From: Smittia aterrima
Taxonomy: Eukaryota; Arthropoda; Insecta; Diptera; Chironomidae
Direction: 5' to 3'
Assembly (NCBI GenBank): GCA_033063855.1
Contig: CP093831.1
Location: 23,188,001 to 23,252,000, forward strand
Length of the DNA stretch: 64,000 bases
Shown here: piece after piece, positions 34,703 through 46,889 of the stretch
How the letters are laid out: the number at the start of each line of letters is the position of its first letter
Position numbering within the stretch: the stretch's first letter is position 1
Made by a program: the position numbers and the translations under genes
Notes under the pieces: generated by a model
Seen by the model: the letters and a program-made list of their open reading frames with translations, nothing else
Told to the model about the DNA's origin: nothing
Database searches by the model: none

Positions 34703-37700
34703 ATGTTGAAGCATTTTAAAATTTACTGCCGCGAGTCATCAATCCATGGCTTGCCTTATCTTGTTAACGATGACATTCACTGGACGGAAAAGATTTTCTG
34801 GCTTTTAGCTTTGATCACGTCCGGCGTTTGCTGTGGAGCAATGATCGCACAAATTGCAGTGAAAGTTAAGGAAGATTCAGTCGCAACTTTCACGTCAGAC
34901 GAAGTAATTTCAACAACAAAAGTAAACTAAAAGTTTTTTTTAGATTTAGCTTGTTCTTTATTTCATATTTTAAGATTCCATTCATCGCTTCAACTTATTG
35001 TCCTGATTTGCTGACTCACAATGAAGTTTTTGACTACAATCGAACAAAAACTGCTCTGATCGAAAATGAAATCACAATCGCAAATGTCACGCAAGACGAG
35101 TAAACTGAATTCCAATCAACAACGAAATATCTAAAACATTTTCACTTTTAGACTGAAGTACATGCAAGCAATCGGTTTGGTTCTTAACGACGATTTCCTT
35201 CTCCAATTCAACATTTCGATCGAAACTGAAGACATTTTGTCTTTCATTGATAACTTAACTTATCCATTAGAACAGATAAGGCAAATGGAAGTTCACTTTG
35301 ATAATTTCTATGGAGTTCAATTTGCCAAGATCATTGGACCTTACGGATTTTGTTACACTTTCAATATCATCGAACCAAACGAACTCTTCAACTTGGAAAT
35401 GTAATTTGAATGATGAAACTTTCTCATTTTAAAAGTATTTCATTTCAGACTTTCATCAAATTTCAATTTCTCGCGTCCAATTCAAATTTTTTCAGTGATA
35501 AAAAAATACATGAGACGATCACATTCCTTCAAAAATGATGGAATCAAATATCCGGCTTCAATATCACATTATCGATCCGGCTTCTTCTTCATCAACAATC
35601 TAGTTGACTTTAGATTATACGCAGACCTCGATGAGAACCACCACGAAGGTCAGATTGAGTATGGAGTGCATTACATCTTTCACAGTCCTTACGATGTGTT
35701 CTCCAAGTCATCGGTTCAATTTCGTAGCAAAGTCTCGTTCTCTCAACAATATTTCGTTGAACCGAAATTGAGAATTATTGACAAATCCCTGGAAGATGCA
35801 GAACCGTCAAAACGCGGCTGCTATCTCAAACATGAGAAGCAATTAAAGTTCTTTAAGACATCGACTGAGAACAATTGCAAAGCTGAATGTTTGGCTAACA
35901 AAACTTTAGAAGTTTGCGATTGCGTTCAGTTCTTCATGGTCCGAGAGAGAAAAACAAGAATTTGTGGAGTCGTGGACATGAAATGTTTCAAAGAGATCGA
36001 GCAACTTGAGCAGAAGAAAGATTCTTGCAGTTGTCTCGCTTATTGTGATGAGTTGAGCTACAAAGTTGAACAAAGGCAAATGGAATTCGTGAGGTATCAA
36101 ACATATTCTTATTCATTTCTTCATCAGAAGCTAAGTTTCGTTTTTTAGATATAAAAAGGATGGCGCTTTTGATTACCACTTTAGATACAAGCATCTTAGT
36201 CACATTCAGGTTTTATTCAAATCCGCTGAGTTTTATCCTTTGGTGTTCCAACGAAGCTTTACTCTTCTTGATCTCGTCTCGTACACTGGAGGAACGCTCG
36301 GACTTTTCCTCGGATTTTCAGTGATCTCGTTCATGGAAATTGTTTATTACTTTACGGTTCGAGTTGTCTTTGATATCCGGCGAATAAGAAAAGTTTTAGA
36401 GCAAAACAATCAAACTGAAAACAAGGAACCGAACAAATGGAGTTACATAAAAAACTTTCTGCGAGAATCTTCGATTCATGGATTCAATCAAATTGTTCTG
36501 AATCGACGAAACTTCTTTGAAAGGTCAGAAGTCAGAATGAAAATTTAGATTGTTATCTGAGTTTAACTATTTTTAGATTGCTTTGGCTGGTTTTGGTTGC
36601 GACTTCGCTGATTTATTCAGGATTTGCTGCCCAAAACATTCACTCAAAGAATTCACAAGCTAAAATTTTGTTTTCGCTAGACGACAACCCAGAACTTCAG
36701 AACAAAGTAAATTAAATGTTCAAAAGCGAATTCTTAAAATTTTAAATATTTTTCAGATTCCATTTCCTGCAATAACCTTTAACTGCGAAACTATCTACAA
36801 TTGGACTTACAAAATGAGAATATTAAGAGCCGACCAATTTTATTATCCTCCAGATATCGTTTTGTATATAATGGAGAAACAAGGAATTTACGAAGAGTAT
36901 GAAATATTTTTGCTAACCTTTCTTCAAGCACTAACGAGATCATGTCTTAAGTCTTTTGATAAAAGGTTATTTAGCCAGGGAATCATATTTGCTGAAAATT
37001 GAATATAATGACCTTCCATGGGCCAAGGGAATCGAAAACTTTGTAGAAAAGATAAAAAACCTAACAGAAACTGATTGGTTTGAGGGACAAATCGCTGAAT
37101 GGAACTCCAGAGATCAAGTTGAGTTCATTCAGATGCCGACAAAGCAAGGATTTGGTTTCGCATTCAACATGCTCCCACCATCGAAGCTTTTCACGGAAAG
37201 AATATCAAAAGATTTCATGAACAACAGGAAGATGACACTTCGCTCAAACAATGATCACGCGATCAACATCTCCAGCGATAAATATCCGTTAAGAGCTTCA
37301 AGCACAGAAGGAAACGGATTAAAGATAATCTTGAGGAGAAATACAAGAATTAAAGCCGGAGACGCTGGAAAATATTTAACTTTCATTCTTCACTCGCCTT
37401 TTGACCTGGCCAGCAGCTACGAAGAAGACGTTGAGACTTGTGAGTTTTCTTATGGCTACGATTTGGATATTTTGATCACGCCAGAAGTAATTTACACTGA
37501 TCCTGATCTCAAAAGCTATGATCCAGTGCAAAGAAATTGTTACTTTCCTGGCGAAAAGAAACTCAAATTCTTCAAAATTTACACGAGAAGGAATTGCGAG
37601 TTTGAATGTTTGTCAAGTTTTTTTGCTCAGCATTTTCTTATCAAATGTTCACCATTTTATTCCGTTCGAGGAGACTCCGATTTGGTTTGCGACATGAGAA

Positions 37701-38071
37701 CAGGAAGAAACATTACTTTCTTCAAAAACCGAATTTTAGTAAACTGGGATAATCGTCTGTCTCGCTGCAAATGCCTTGACGAGTGCGATTCGGTTAAATA
37801 CAAATTTGACATTATTTCAAATAATCTTGCTGATTTCGATTTGTGGACTGGTTTGAGCAATCATAACAGAACAATGACCTTAAACTTCAGAATGAAAGAT
37901 GAGAACATCGTTCCTCTTCGTCGATATCAACCTTTCACATTCAACGAGTTCATTGCTCAATCTGGAGGACTCATGGGACTTTTCGCTGCTGTGTCAGCTT
38001 TATCGATAATCGAAATCTTTTATTTCTTTCCTTTGAGATTGATCACGAACCTGTGCAAAAGAATTCATTAA
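34703..38071 (+). CDS. Tandem-fused double-domain DEG/ENaC (pickpocket) channel, unit 2
   Basis: Eight exons: 34,703-34,921; 34,975-35,099; 35,152-35,400; 35,449-36,093; 36,149-36,523; 36,577-36,706; 36,757-36,896; 36,952-38,071. All phases agree and the product is 1000 residues. In domain 1, the H-G motif is near residue 15, TM1 at about 31-53, an extracellular region with about a dozen cysteines follows, and TM2 with GGTLGLFLGFS lies at about 454-484. A ~50-residue cytosolic linker (basic, then N/E-rich) joins to a second SSIHG at about 520. Domain 2 has TM1 at about 539-560, IPFPAITFNC after it, a cysteine-rich region, and TM2 with GGLMGLFAAVS near 958-990. The two inner termini both face the cytosol, so the fused topology is sound. 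The exon 8 acceptor is the AG before TCTTTTGAT, chosen by frame and by agreement with unit 1. It is a sensory-type sodium channel by family; its actual role is unknown. Confidence 0.92.
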
Positions 38072-38374
38072 AAAGTATTTGAGAAGTAAATTTACAATTT
38101 TTATTTCTGGACTACATCAAATCATGAACTTGAAAAGTTTATTTGAAAACGTAAATTTGTCTCAATTAAATTTTGGAATGAAAAGAATTCTTTTGTTTTC
38201 TACAAACGAATTTTAGTTGAGTTAGTCTAACTCGCGAAAAAAAAAACTTATTCAGTTCCAACGACTTTTTCAAAACTTTCAACTTTCTCTTCCCCTCGAT
38301 TTTGTTTACAAACTGATCGCGCGCAAACCTAATTTTTTATTTTCCGAGTCTAAAGTTAACGTAAAGTTGTCACA

Positions 38375-40082
38375 ATGAACCAACAGCAAGAAGTTGAGTT
38401 GAACGATCTGCCAGAGGAGGTCTTGGTGACTGTGTTCAAACAAATGGACTTCAAAACTTTGTTGCAATCATCTCTAGTCTGCAAGAAGTAAGATTCTAAA
38501 TTTTTTGTTTGTTTCTGGATTTTAAGCTAATTTACTTTTTACAGATGGAACGAAGTGATAGGACAGAACTCTGCAATTATGATGAAAATTAAGCTTGTTG
38601 TCGATTTCAATCGCGAAGGTTTCCAATTGTCGCCTGTGGACTTCGAACGAAATTATCAAATTATCAAAATTATCGGCTTGGACAAAAATTGGAGAAACCT
38701 TCCTACATTGATGAATCGTTATAGTTCACTTCGTGTGCTTGAGATCGTAGATTGCAAAACGGATGAAATGAAAAAGCTGAACCGTTTATTGGCACGCATA
38801 ACGAAACTGGAGAAGTTAAGCATCTTCATGGCCCGCAACACGATGAGGAGCTGTTTTATGACCTGTTTAATGCCGTTACATGTCGATGTCAGTCATCATA
38901 GTTGTCTTAAATCATTGACTGTGATTTCTGGATGGACAGTAAGTCAAATGGGAAAGGATTTTCAGAGTTTTTTTTATTAATCATTACATTTTTTTTTTGT
39001 AATTTCAGACTTTAAAGTTTCCTGAAGCAGCACAGCTAACAAGCTTGAAAATCAGATTTTGCATTAATGAAAATTATTCTGGAATGATCGATTTTCTCGT
39101 TGGCCAGAAAAGTCTTGAGGTGCTTACATTCTGTATATTTCATTTCTCGGAAGCTGAAGGAGCTCGTAGAGACAACATTCTTGAGAAACTGCTCACAGCT
39201 CAATTTTCTCTGAAGAAGTTTGTTCTTAACTGGGATTACAATTTGTTCGGCTCCGAAAAAAACTTTTTGCTCTTCATGAACAAGTTTGCCAACTCTTTGG
39301 AGGATTTACAAATTCAGCATCAGACATATCCGGAATCAGTTTACAAGATGATCTTCGAAAAGTTTCGCAAACTGAATACCTTGCAAATTAGCCATGCTAA
39401 CGTTCCACAAGGAATTAACTTTTACGAGAATCTTTGCGAAAATATTTCTATTCGAGAGCTGATCGTCGAAGGCTTCGGATATGACAGTTCAATTCAAGGA
39501 TTCATTGGTAAACTTCCAAACATTCAAACACTGGTTTTGGCGAACATCTACCTTTCGAAGGATATAGCGTTTTCCATCTCAAACAATCTCAAAATGCTAA
39601 AGGATATTCAAGTCGAAGGTATCTCAAATGAAGATTTTGAATTAATTCACATTCCAAGCTTGACAACGATCACAGTAACGTCTGGTCACTACACCACACC
39701 AAACAATTGTAAGCAGATTGTAGCAACAGCGCCTAACATTGAAACATTCAACATTCAATATGCCTACGTTTTAGATCACAAGAACATCGAAATCCTCACT
39801 GAAGGTTGGCCTCATCTGAAGCAAGTCATGATTGGAAAAGGATTTCAATCTTCCGAGGCCAATTTCGACCTTTTCTTGCGTAACTGCAAAGAGCTGAAGA
39901 CTCTGAGAATCCACGAGGATGTATCCAAATCATATTCCGAGAAGGATTTTACGAGTGATTCCGAAAATGAGAAGGAAGCAATTTTGCGAGATTTTGAACG
40001 AGCTGGAGTTCAACTCACTTTTTATGTTGGTGAGGTTCGCGAGTTCACTGATTTCTATGATAGATCATTCAAGTTCGAGTAA
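38375..40082 (+). CDS. F-box/LRR protein, unit 2
   Basis: Exons 38,375-38,487, 38,545-38,938 and 39,009-40,082 give 526 residues. The F-box and leucine-rich repeat plan is as in the other copies. The C-terminal exon is the most divergent of the plus-strand set in the region after QKSLEVLTF (residues about 200-220). The ATG lies 303 nt after the unit 2 channel stop codon. The stretch before the ATG (38,302-38,374) carries a block, CTGATCGCGC then TTTCCGAGTCTAAAG, that precedes every F-box copy on both strands and is a likely promoter/leader. The frame is intact. Confidence 0.85.
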
Positions 40083-40606
40083 TTGAAAATACAAACATCG
40101 AACTTTTCCACCAAAAATTCGTAATCCCACCAAAGATCCCTTTTGCAATTTATTTGAAGCTTTGTTTATTTTCTTTCATTACATTTTAACATTCTTTAAA
40201 CTTTCTTTGATAACTTCTGTAAAAAAACGAGCGGAATTAGCTCACTAAATTTTGAATTCGTTAATAAAAGCCTTCTGCAACTTACTCATTCGATTTCTTA
40301 TTAAATATTTAAAAACTGAATGATCAAGTGGAAATTCCCATCGAACATTCAAGAAAATTGTTTCAATTTTTTCTTTCAATCTTCTTTGATCGCCCTTTGT
40401 CTTCCCAAGACGCGATGATGAATCGAAGTTAATTTCATGTTAGCATGAACTTGATCTGAAACATAAATCGCCGATAGAAAAAATGTCGCAGCTTCAGGAC
40501 ACGCAACGCACAAAATATTTAAAAGAATTGTAAATTCATCGAATCAAACAAAGCACGCAAGCAGCTTTCATTGAGAGCTTTCGCAGTTGAGCTTTATCCT
40601 TTCACA
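40083..40606 (+). promoter_or_regulatory. Unit 3 channel-gene 5' flank with conserved dyad
   Basis: Dyad TTCATGTTAGCATGAA at 40,434-40,449 within the block shared by all units. The first half is the F-box 3' UTR. Confidence 0.5.
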
Positions 40607-43600
40607 ATGCTGAAGCATTTTAAAATTTATTGCCGCGAGTCATCGATCCACGGATTGCCTTATCTCGTTAACGATGACATTCACTGGACGGAAAAGGTTT
40701 TCTGGCTTTTAGCTTTGATCACGTCCGGCGTTTGCTGTGGAGCAATGATCGCACAAATTGCAGTGAAAGTTAAGGAAGATTCAGTCGCAACTTTCACGTC
40801 AGACGAAGCAATTTCAACAACAAAAGTAAACTAAAAGTTTTTTTTTGAGATTTTGCTTATTTTTTATTTCATATTTTAAGATTCCATTCATCGCTTCAAC
40901 GTATTGTCCTGATTTGCTGACTCACAATGAATTTTTCGACTACAATCGAACAAAAACTGCTCTGATCGAAAATGAAATCACAATCGCAAATGTCACGCAA
41001 GACGAGTAAACTGAATTCTAATCAACAACGAAATATCTAAAACATTTTCATTTCTAGACTGAAGTACATGCAAGCAATCGGTTTGGTTCTTAACGACGAT
41101 TTTCTTCTTCAATTCAACATTTCGATTGAAACTGAAGACATTTTGACTTTCATTGATAACTTAACTTATCCTTTAGAACAGATAAGGCAAATGGAAGTTC
41201 ACTTTGATAATTTCTATGGAGTTCAATTTGCCAAGATCATTGGACCTTACGGATTTTGTTACACTTTCAATATCATCGAACCAAACGAACTCTTCAACTT
41301 GGAAATGTAATTTGAATGATGAAACTTTCTCATTTTAAAAGTTTTTCATTTCAGACTTCCATCAAATTTCAATTTTTCGCGTCCAATTCAAATTTTTTCA
41401 GTGATAAAAAAATACATGAGACGACCACATTCCTTCAAATATAATGGAATTAAATATCCGGCTTCAATATCACATTATCGATCCGGCTTCTTCTTCATCA
41501 ACAATCTTGTTGATTTTAGAATACAGGCAGACTTAGACAAGAACCATCACGAGAGTCAGATTGAGTATGGCGTGCATTACATCTTTCACAGTCCTTACGA
41601 TGTGTTCTCCAAGTCATCGGTTCAATTCCGAAGCAAAGTCTCGTTCTCTCAACAATATTTCGTTGAACCGAAATTGAGAATTATTGACAAATCGCTCGAA
41701 GATGCAGAACCGTCAAAACGCGGCTGCTATCTCAAACATGAGAAGCAATTAAAGTTCTTTAAGACTTCGACTGAGAACAATTGCAAAGCTGAATGTTTGG
41801 CTAACAAAACTTTAGAAGTTTGCGATTGCGTTCAATTTTTCATGGTCCGAGAAAGAAAAACAAGAATTTGTGGAGTCGTGGACATGAAATGTTTCAAAGA
41901 GATCGAGCAACTTGAGCATAAGAAAGATTCTTGCAAATGTCTCTCTTATTGCGATGAGTTAAGCTACAAAGTTGAACAAAGGCAAATGGAATTCGTGAGG
42001 TATCGAAAAATGTTTTTATTTATTTTTGCATCAAGGCTAAGTTTCGTCTTTTAGATATAAAGAGGATGGCGCTTTTGCTTACAACCTTAGATACGTGCAT
42101 CTTAGTCACATTCAGGTTTTATTCAAATCCGCGGAGTTTTATCCTTTGGTGTTCCAACGGAGCTTCACTCTTCTTGATCTCGTTTCTTACACTGGAGGAA
42201 CGCTCGGACTTTTCCTCGGATTTTCTGTGATCTCATTCGTGGAAATTGTTTATTACTTTACGGTTCGAGTTGTCTTTGATATCCGGCGAAGAAGAAAAGT
42301 TGCAGAGCAAAACAATCAAACTGAAAACGAGGAACCGAACAAATGGAGTTACATAAAAAACTTTCTGCGAGAATCTTCGATTCATGGATTTAATCAAATT
42401 GTTCTGAGTCGACGAAACTTCTTTGAAAGGTCAGAAGTCAGAATGAAAATTTAGATTGTTATCTGAGTTTTAATATTTTTAGATTGCTTTGGCTGGTTTT
42501 GGTTGCGACTTCGCTAACTTATTCAGGATTTGCTGCCCAAAATATTTACTCAAAGTATTCACAAGCTAAAATTTTGTTTTCGCTAGACGACAACCCAGAA
42601 CTTCAGAACAAAGTAAATTAAATGTTCAAAAGCCAATTCTTCAAATTTTAAATATTTTTCAGATTCCATTTCCTGCAATTACCTTCAACTGCGAAACTAT
42701 CTACAATTGGACTTACAAAATGAGAATATTAAGAGCCGACCAGTTTAATTATCCTGCAGATATCGTTTTGTATTTTCTGGAGAAACAAGGAATTTACGAA
42801 GAGTAAGAAATATTTTTGCTAACCTTTCTTCAAGCACTAACGAGATCATGTCTCAAGTCTTTTGATAAAAGGTTATTTAGCCAGGGAATCATATTTGCTG
42901 AAAATTGAATATAATGACCTTCCATGGGCCAAGGGAATCGAAAACTTTGTAGAAAAGATAAAAAACCTAACAGAAATTGATTGGTTTGAGGGACAAATCG
43001 CTAAATGGAACTCCAGAGATCAAGTTGAGTTCATTCAGATGCCGACACAGCAAGGATTCTGGGTTTCGCATTCAACATGCTCGCACCAGTTCGAAGCTTT
43101 TCACGGAAAGAATATCAAAAGATTTCATGAACAACAGGAAGATGACACTTCGCTCAAACAGATGATCCACGCGAGCTCAACATCTCCAGCGATAAATATC
43201 GCGTTAAGAGCTTCAAGCACAGAAGGAAATGGACTAAAGATAATCTTGCGGAGAAATACAAGAATTAAAGCCGGAGACGCTGGAAAATATTTCTGGGATT
43301 TATTGCTTTCACTCGCCTTTTGAACCTGTGCCAGCAGCTACGAAGAAGACGTTGAGACTTGTGAGAAATTTCATTATGGCTACGATTTGGATATTTTGAT
43401 CACGCCAGAAGTAATTTACACTGATCCTGATCTCAAAAGCTATGATCCAGTGCAAAGAAATGTGTTACTTTCCTGGCGAGAGAAACGTATTTCAAATTCT
43501 TCAAAATTTACACTTTTTGTATGGAGGAATTGCGAGTTTGAATGTTTGTCAAGTTGTTTTGCTCAGCATTAAATTCTCTATCAAATGTTCACCATTTTAT

Positions 43601-44120
43601 GCCGTTCGAGGAGACTCAGATTTGGTTTGCGACGGAATGAGGACCACGGACAAAGAAACATTACTTTCCTTCAAAAACCGAATTTTAGTAAACCTAACAG
43701 CGATAATCGTCTGTCTCGCTGCAAATGCCTTGACGAGTGCGATTCGAGTTAAATACAAATTTGAGTTCATTCAGATTTCAAAGCAAATCTTGCTGATTTC
43801 GCATTCAACATGTGGACTGAAGCTTTTCACGGAAAGCAATCATCAAAAGATTTCAGAACAATGACATTAAACTTCAGAATGAAAGATCACGCGATCAACA
43901 TCGTTCCTCTTCGTCGATATCAACCTTTCACATTCAACGAGTTCAATTGCTCAATCTGGAGGACTCATGGGACTTTTCGCTGCTGTCAGAAACTTTATCG
44001 ATCATCGAAATCTTTTATTTCTTCACTCGCCTTTTGACCTGGCCAGCAGCTACGAAGAAGACGTTGAGACCTGTGCAAAAGATTTCATTATGGCTACGAT
44101 TTGGATATTATTTGAGAAGT
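40607..44120 (+). pseudogene. Double-domain DEG/ENaC channel, unit 3, scrambled in domain 2
   Basis: Exons 40,607-40,825; 40,881-41,005; 41,058-41,306; 41,355-41,999; 42,055-42,429; 42,483-42,612 and 42,663-42,802 are intact and nearly identical to unit 2, including the fusing exon. Exon 8 begins normally at 42,858. From about 43,056 it is riddled with small insertions that destroy the frame, and ORFs of only 60-150 codons remain. The inserted bits are not random; they match the same gene family about 600-690 nt further upstream. I read this as an assembly consensus fault over an otherwise normal gene, so the label pseudogene describes the sequence as given and not necessarily the genome. Confidence 0.8.
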
Positions 44121-46260
44121 AAATTTACAATTTTTATTTCTGGACTACATCAAAATCATGAACTTGCAAAGAAATTTACTTTCCTGGCGAAAAGAAACTC
44201 GTAAATTTGTCTCAATTAAACTTTTCATTGATAAGGAATTCGAGTTTGAATGTTTGTCAACGAATTTTTTTGCTCAGCATTTTCTTAACTCGCGAAATGT
44301 TCACCATCTTTATCCAGTTCCAACGACTCAGATTTTTGCGACATGAGAACTTTCAAGAAACATTCTTTCTTCAAAAACTCGAATTTTGTTTACAAACTCG
44401 GATAATCGTCTCGCGCAAATGCCTTGACGAGTGCGATTATTAAATACAAATTTCCGAGTCTAAAGTTAACGCAAATCTGTTACAATGAGCCAACAGAAAG
44501 AAGTTGACAGTTGAACGATCTGCCAGAAGAAAGAGAGAACATCTTGGTGACTGTGTATCAACCTTTCACATTCAATGGACTTCAAAACTTTGTCAATCTG
44601 GAGGACTCATGGGACTTTTCGCTAGTCTGCAAGCTTTAGTAAGATTCTAAATCTTTTTGTTTGTTTCCTTTGAGATTTCACGAACCTGTGCAAAAGATTT
44701 ACTTGTTACAGATTTGGAACGAAGTAAATTTGGACAGAACTCTGCATTTATGAATGAAAATTAAGCTTGAAACGTCATTTCAATCGCAAAGGTTTCAAAT
44801 TTTCGAACCTGATAAGGACTTTACGCGAAATTATCAAATGATCAAAATTATCGGCTTGGACAAAGAATCTTTTTGGAGACACCTTCCTACATTGATGAAT
44901 CGTTTAGTTCGCTTCGAGTGCTTGATTTACAAACGTAGATTGCACAAACGGACAATTTATTATTTTCGAGTCTAAAGCTGAACCGTTTATTGTCACAATA
45001 ACCGAAACTGGAAAAGTTGAGCATTTTCATGGGCTGCGTCTACGGATGTGTTCAAACAAATGGACCTCAAAACTCTGAAGTTACAATCCTCGATGTCAGT
45101 CATCATAGATTGCCTCAAATCATTGTTTGTTTCTTGAATTATGGTCTAAGCTACTTTTTACAGTCCAATTCGAAAACTTTCCAGAGCAGCTTATGCGACA
45201 ATTTGTTTTAATTTCCAGACTTTAAAGTTTCCTGAAGCAGCACAGCTAACAAGCTTGAGAATCAGTGAACTGGATGATGACAACTCTTCAGCATTGATCG
45301 ATCGTTATAGTTCACGTTGGCCAGAAAAGTGCTTGAGATCGTGCTTGCAAAATCCGAAATAGAATTAATCCTGAACATCGCCCGGAAGCTAAAAGAGCAC
45401 GCATAGATCACAACTTTGAGAAACTGCTTCACTTCAGCTCAATTTTCTCTGAAGTTACATGTCGATGTCAGTCATCTTAACTGGGATTACCACATTGAGT
45501 TTGAATTATGGCTGATAGTAAGAAAACTTTTTGCTCTTCATGAATAAGTTTGTTTTAACTCTTTGGAGGAGTTACATATTCTGAAGCAGACATAACAAGC
45601 TTCCGGAATCAGAACTGGATGATACAACTCTTCAGATGATCGATTTTCTCGTTGGCCAAAAATCTTCGCAAGCTTGCAATCCATTGAGAGTTCGCATAAA
45701 CTAAAAGAGCACCAAATAGAAACTTTGAGAAACTTTTACCAGAATCTTCGTGAAAACATTTCCATTCGAGATTTGATCATTTTTGGCCGCGGATCTGACA
45801 TATCATTTCATGGATTCATTGTTAAACTTCCAAACATTCAAACTCTGGTTCTGGAAGGGACAAGTCTCACGCAAAATTTCGTGGCGTTTATCTCAAACAA
45901 TCTCAAAATGCTGAAGGACCTCCAAGTCGCAAATATCTGCAAAAACGCTTTTCAAGGAGCTTCCATTCCAAACTTGACAACGATCACAATTAGGTCATAC
46001 TTGTACATCGAACCACAAACCTGGAAGCAGATTGTAACAGCATTGCCAAACATTGAAATATTCTGGAACATGCAATGTCTCACCAAAATCTCGTGGCGTT
46101 TAAATCACATGAACATCGGAATTATCACTGAAGGTTGGCCCCATCTGAAACACGTCATGATTGGAAAAAGATTTAAATTTTCGAAGGAGTTCCATTCCAA
46201 GCTTGACAACGATCACAGCAACTTTTCGTGTGTAACTGCAAAGAGTTGAAGACTCTGAAA
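43056..46260 (+). other. Woven mosaic of two offset copies, probable assembly artefact
   Basis: The stretch alternates, every 5-40 nt, between the expected unit sequence and pieces from further upstream in a unit. Near 43,800 the channel C-terminus (GTGGACT, AACAATGACATTAAAC) alternates with the start of exon 8 (GCATTCAACATG, AAGCTTTTCACGG). Near 44,500-44,700 the F-box exon 1 alternates with the channel C-terminus. Near 45,050 F-box exon 2 alternates with F-box exon 1, and near 45,600 F-box exon 3 with its own earlier part. The offset falls steadily from about 690 to about 200 nt. Order within each thread is preserved. Confidence 0.85.
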
Positions 46261-46411
46261 ATCCACGAGGATGTATACAAACCATCAACGAGCGATTTAA
46301 AAAAAGAAGCATTTTTGCGAGATTTTCAACGAGCTGGAGTTCAACTCACTTTTTATGCAGATAAGTTTTGAGTTCATTGATTCTTTTGACAGACCATTCA
46401 AGTTCGAGTGA
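44485..46411 (+). pseudogene. F-box/LRR gene, unit 3, scrambled
   Basis: It starts with the usual ATG and ends with the usual RAGVQLTFY and TTC GAG TGA, but the frame is broken throughout 44,500-45,700 by the woven mosaic. From about 45,730 to 46,190 a clean stretch encodes the normal leucine-rich repeats (NLRENISIRDLIIFG, KLPNIQTLVLEG, MLKDLQVA). A last woven patch follows at 46,185-46,250. Its clean parts and 3' UTR match unit 5's F-box gene most closely, including the GGGCTGCGTCTACGGATGTG segment and the variant stop codon TGA. Confidence 0.8.
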
Positions 46412-46889
46412 TTGAAAAATACAAACATCGAACTTGTCTCCTCATCTCAAAATTCGGAATCTTACCAAAGATCTCTTTTGCAATTTATTTGAAACTTTGT
46501 TTAATTTTCTTTCAATACATCTAAAAGTTTTTTAAATTTTATTTGATAATTTCTGTACAAAAACATCGAAATAAAAGCCTTCTGCAACTTAATCATTTGA
46601 TTTCTTAAAAACTGAATGATCAAGTGGAAATTCCCATCGAACATTCAAGAAAATTGTTTCAATCTTCTTAGTTTTCCCTTTGTCTTCCCAAGACGCGATG
46701 ATGAATCGAAGTAAATTTCATGTTAGCATTAACTTGATCTGAAACATGATTCGCCGATAGCAAAAATGTCGCGGCTTCGTAACATACAACGCACAAAACA
46801 TTTAAATGAATTGTGAATTCATCGAATCAAACAAAGCACGCAAGCAGCTTTCATTGAGAGCTTTCGCAGTTGAGTTTTATCCTTTCACA
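46412..46889 (+). promoter_or_regulatory. Unit 4 channel-gene 5' flank, dyad altered
   Basis: Shared flank. The dyad near 46,718-46,733 is changed on its right arm (GCATTAAC for GCATGAAC), so this copy is no longer symmetric. A substitution also turns an upstream in-frame TAA into TGA in a different register and opens an ATG at 46,806, in frame with the channel, that would add 28 residues. Confidence 0.45.

Noticed and set aside
36149..36523. Two separate adjacent channel genes instead of one fused gene
   Set aside because: TM2 of domain 1 and the N-terminus of domain 2 share one exon with no stop, no ATG at the domain 2 start and no room for a promoter, in all copies.
43056..46260. Extensive gene conversion between units as the cause of the mosaic
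   Set aside because: Conversion replaces aligned tracts. Here pieces from non-homologous offsets are inserted alternately with order kept in both threads, which fits a consensus fault.
46806..46889. Upstream ATG as the real start of the unit 4 channel
   Set aside because: The ATG frame is open only in unit 4 because of a point change; the other units have stops there and all share the MLKHFK start.
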